Source: an uncultured Acidimicrobiaceae bacterium (GTDB lineage Bacteria > Actinomycetota > Acidimicrobiia > Acidimicrobiales > Ilumatobacteraceae). From it: a stretch of 7,718 bases of DNA. The position numbers were made by a program, and so were the translations under genes. The stretch lies in the NCBI GenBank assembly GCA_903934195.1, contig CAIZMV010000206.1, forward strand, positions 1 to 7,718, given 5' to 3'. The notes beneath the pieces were generated by a model that had not been told where the DNA came from, did not search any database, and worked only from the letters and a program-made list of their open reading frames with translations. Below are positions 6,905-7,718 of the stretch, piece by piece (position 1 is the first letter of the stretch; each line of letters opens with the position of its first letter).

Positions 6905-7718
6905 TTAACGGCCCGTTGTCGTTGTGGTAGCTGCAGGCACAGTGGAAGTGACCGCAGGCGCAACAGTTGCAGCACTCACAATGGTTGTCGCGGTGACACC
7001 AGCAATAGTCGTTGGGGTCTCTCCCTCAATTGTTGAGGTAGGCATCACATCATCAGTAACTAGTGAGTCATCCGTGTACTTCGAGGGCAGACATGCCCCT
7101 GGTCCTGTAGGTGCTTCACCAAGTGCTGAGGCAATGGATGAAACAAGAACTTGTCGTCCTGCATCAGTGGGGTGAATCTTGTCGCGATTAAGTACGCCAG
7201 TTTGAACTGATGTTGTGCTCCAGTCGAGGACAGAAACATTTGGATTCTTTGAAGCCACGATTCGAATTACTTGATTGACCTGCTGCATTGTGGGACGGAA
7301 CAATGAAGCCGTCAATAGCAATGTTGGACGTGGAGCCAAGGATTTAACAATGGCAGTGAGGTCTTTCTCGTATAGCTCTGCGCTACCGCCGTAGTTGGTA
7401 CCAAGGAACACAACAGCTGCATCCCAGCCTTCGTAAATGCGATCGCGCAACACGGTGCGTCCAAACCCCACCATTTGTCCGGCTTCTGCTTCAACTGCAA
7501 CGCGCCACCCAAGCGGCACAAGACCCGCGCACATTGCCCCGCTGTACCGAGTTGCGGTGCCAGCGAGAATTGAGTCACCAAGAATCAAGACGCGGTTACC
7601 GCTAGCAACGGTGCCGAGCACTGGGCCGTCAAGATTCGCGAGAGACGCACGCACACCGTTTACGACCACTGCCCCACTGGTGGCATTGATTCCGGGGATT
7701 CGACCAACATTTGTGAGA
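6905..7718 (-). CDS. Probable SGNH/GDSL-family hydrolase domain with Thr-rich tail, 5' end missing
   Basis: The domain resembles SGNH hydrolases, which deacylate esters of sugars, lipids or cell-wall polymers through a Ser-His-Asp triad. The frame is open to the window edge (LTNVGRIPGINATSGA before the GTG at 7669), so the GTG is probably not the true start and a signal peptide or further domain lies outside. Numbering from that GTG, block I is VLILGDSILAG with nucleophile Ser33, block III is FLGTNYGG (89-95), and block V is DKIHPTDAG with Asp163 and His166. A Gly for block II lies near 68-70. C47 and C193 could form a disulfide, suggesting export. Residues 211-254 are a low-complexity tail with 16 Thr in 44 residues plus Ala, Val and Pro, ending TTTTTGR. 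Such tails are usually disordered and often O-glycosylated in actinobacteria. One alternative is the C-terminal domain of an OatA-like O-acetyltransferase, whose membrane part would lie upstream. It is probably the first or an early gene of the minus-strand group. Confidence 0.8.
   Translation of the reverse strand, partial: LTNVGRIPGINATSGAVVVNGVRASLANLDGPVLGTVASGNRVLILGDSILAGTATRYSGAMCAGLVPLGWRVAVEAEAGQMVGFGRTVLRDRIYEGWDAAVVFLGTNYGGSAELYEKDLTAIVKSLAPRPTLLLTASLFRPTMQQVNQVIRIVASKNPNVSVLDWSTTSVQTGVLNRDKIHPTDAGRQVLVSSIASALGEAPTGPGACLPSKYTDDSLVTDDVMPTSTIEGETPTTIAGVTATTIVSAATVAPAVTSTVPAATTTTTGR

Noticed and set aside
6890..6912. Near-palindrome AACGGGCCGTT before the ABC-F start
   Set aside because: Its center leaves no room for an RNA loop, it lies in the coding end of the SGNH-type gene, and a single short occurrence does not support an operator.
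6924..7175. 83-codon plus-strand open frame rich in Val, Ala and Thr
   Set aside because: It is the reverse complement of the Thr-rich tail of the SGNH-type gene; low complexity explains the open frame.

Overview
The window looks like chromosomal DNA from an actinobacterium, probably one with moderate G+C (about half G+C by eye). The main evidence is a luciferase-like F420-type oxidoreductase in an acyl-CoA/flavin gene set, plus secreted proteins with low-complexity linkers and threonine-rich tails. Acidimicrobiia or a related aquatic lineage is my best guess, but this is inference and no rRNA or other marker gene is present. I see no mobile element, tRNA, rRNA, CRISPR array, or origin. No stretch longer than about 80 bases lacks a gene.

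Layout. (1) The plus strand opens with the 3' part of a class I, iron-sulfur fumarate hydratase gene that started before the window (1-1440). (2) After an 81-base gap holding a plausible promoter and ribosome binding site comes a gene for an unrecognised exported protein (1522-2397). It has a signal peptide, an acidic beta-rich domain, an Asn/Gln/Gly/Pro linker and a four-cysteine C-terminal domain. (3) The rest of the window is on the minus strand. Its five co-directional genes, in transcription order from the right edge, are a probable SGNH-family hydrolase or esterase that runs off the right edge, an ABC-F ATPase, an LLM-class F420-type oxidoreductase, an enoyl-CoA hydratase/isomerase family protein, and an Old Yellow Enzyme family flavin oxidoreductase.

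The minus-strand genes are tightly packed, with gaps of 2, 36, 2 and about 45 bases, so an operon is likely. The three downstream genes suggest redox and hydration chemistry on an acyl-CoA or other alpha,beta-unsaturated carbonyl substrate. The ABC-F protein is a cytosolic, ribosome-associated type of ATPase, and the SGNH protein probably acts outside the cytoplasm, so a single pathway for all five is not shown.

The plus-strand exported-protein gene and the last minus-strand gene converge with no base between their stop codons. A perfect short hairpin sits just inside the end of the opposing gene. I found no clear evidence of a wholly new multi-gene system. The least explained items are the exported protein, the altered oxyanion-hole loop in the hydratase-like protein, and the unidentified N-terminal part of the SGNH protein.
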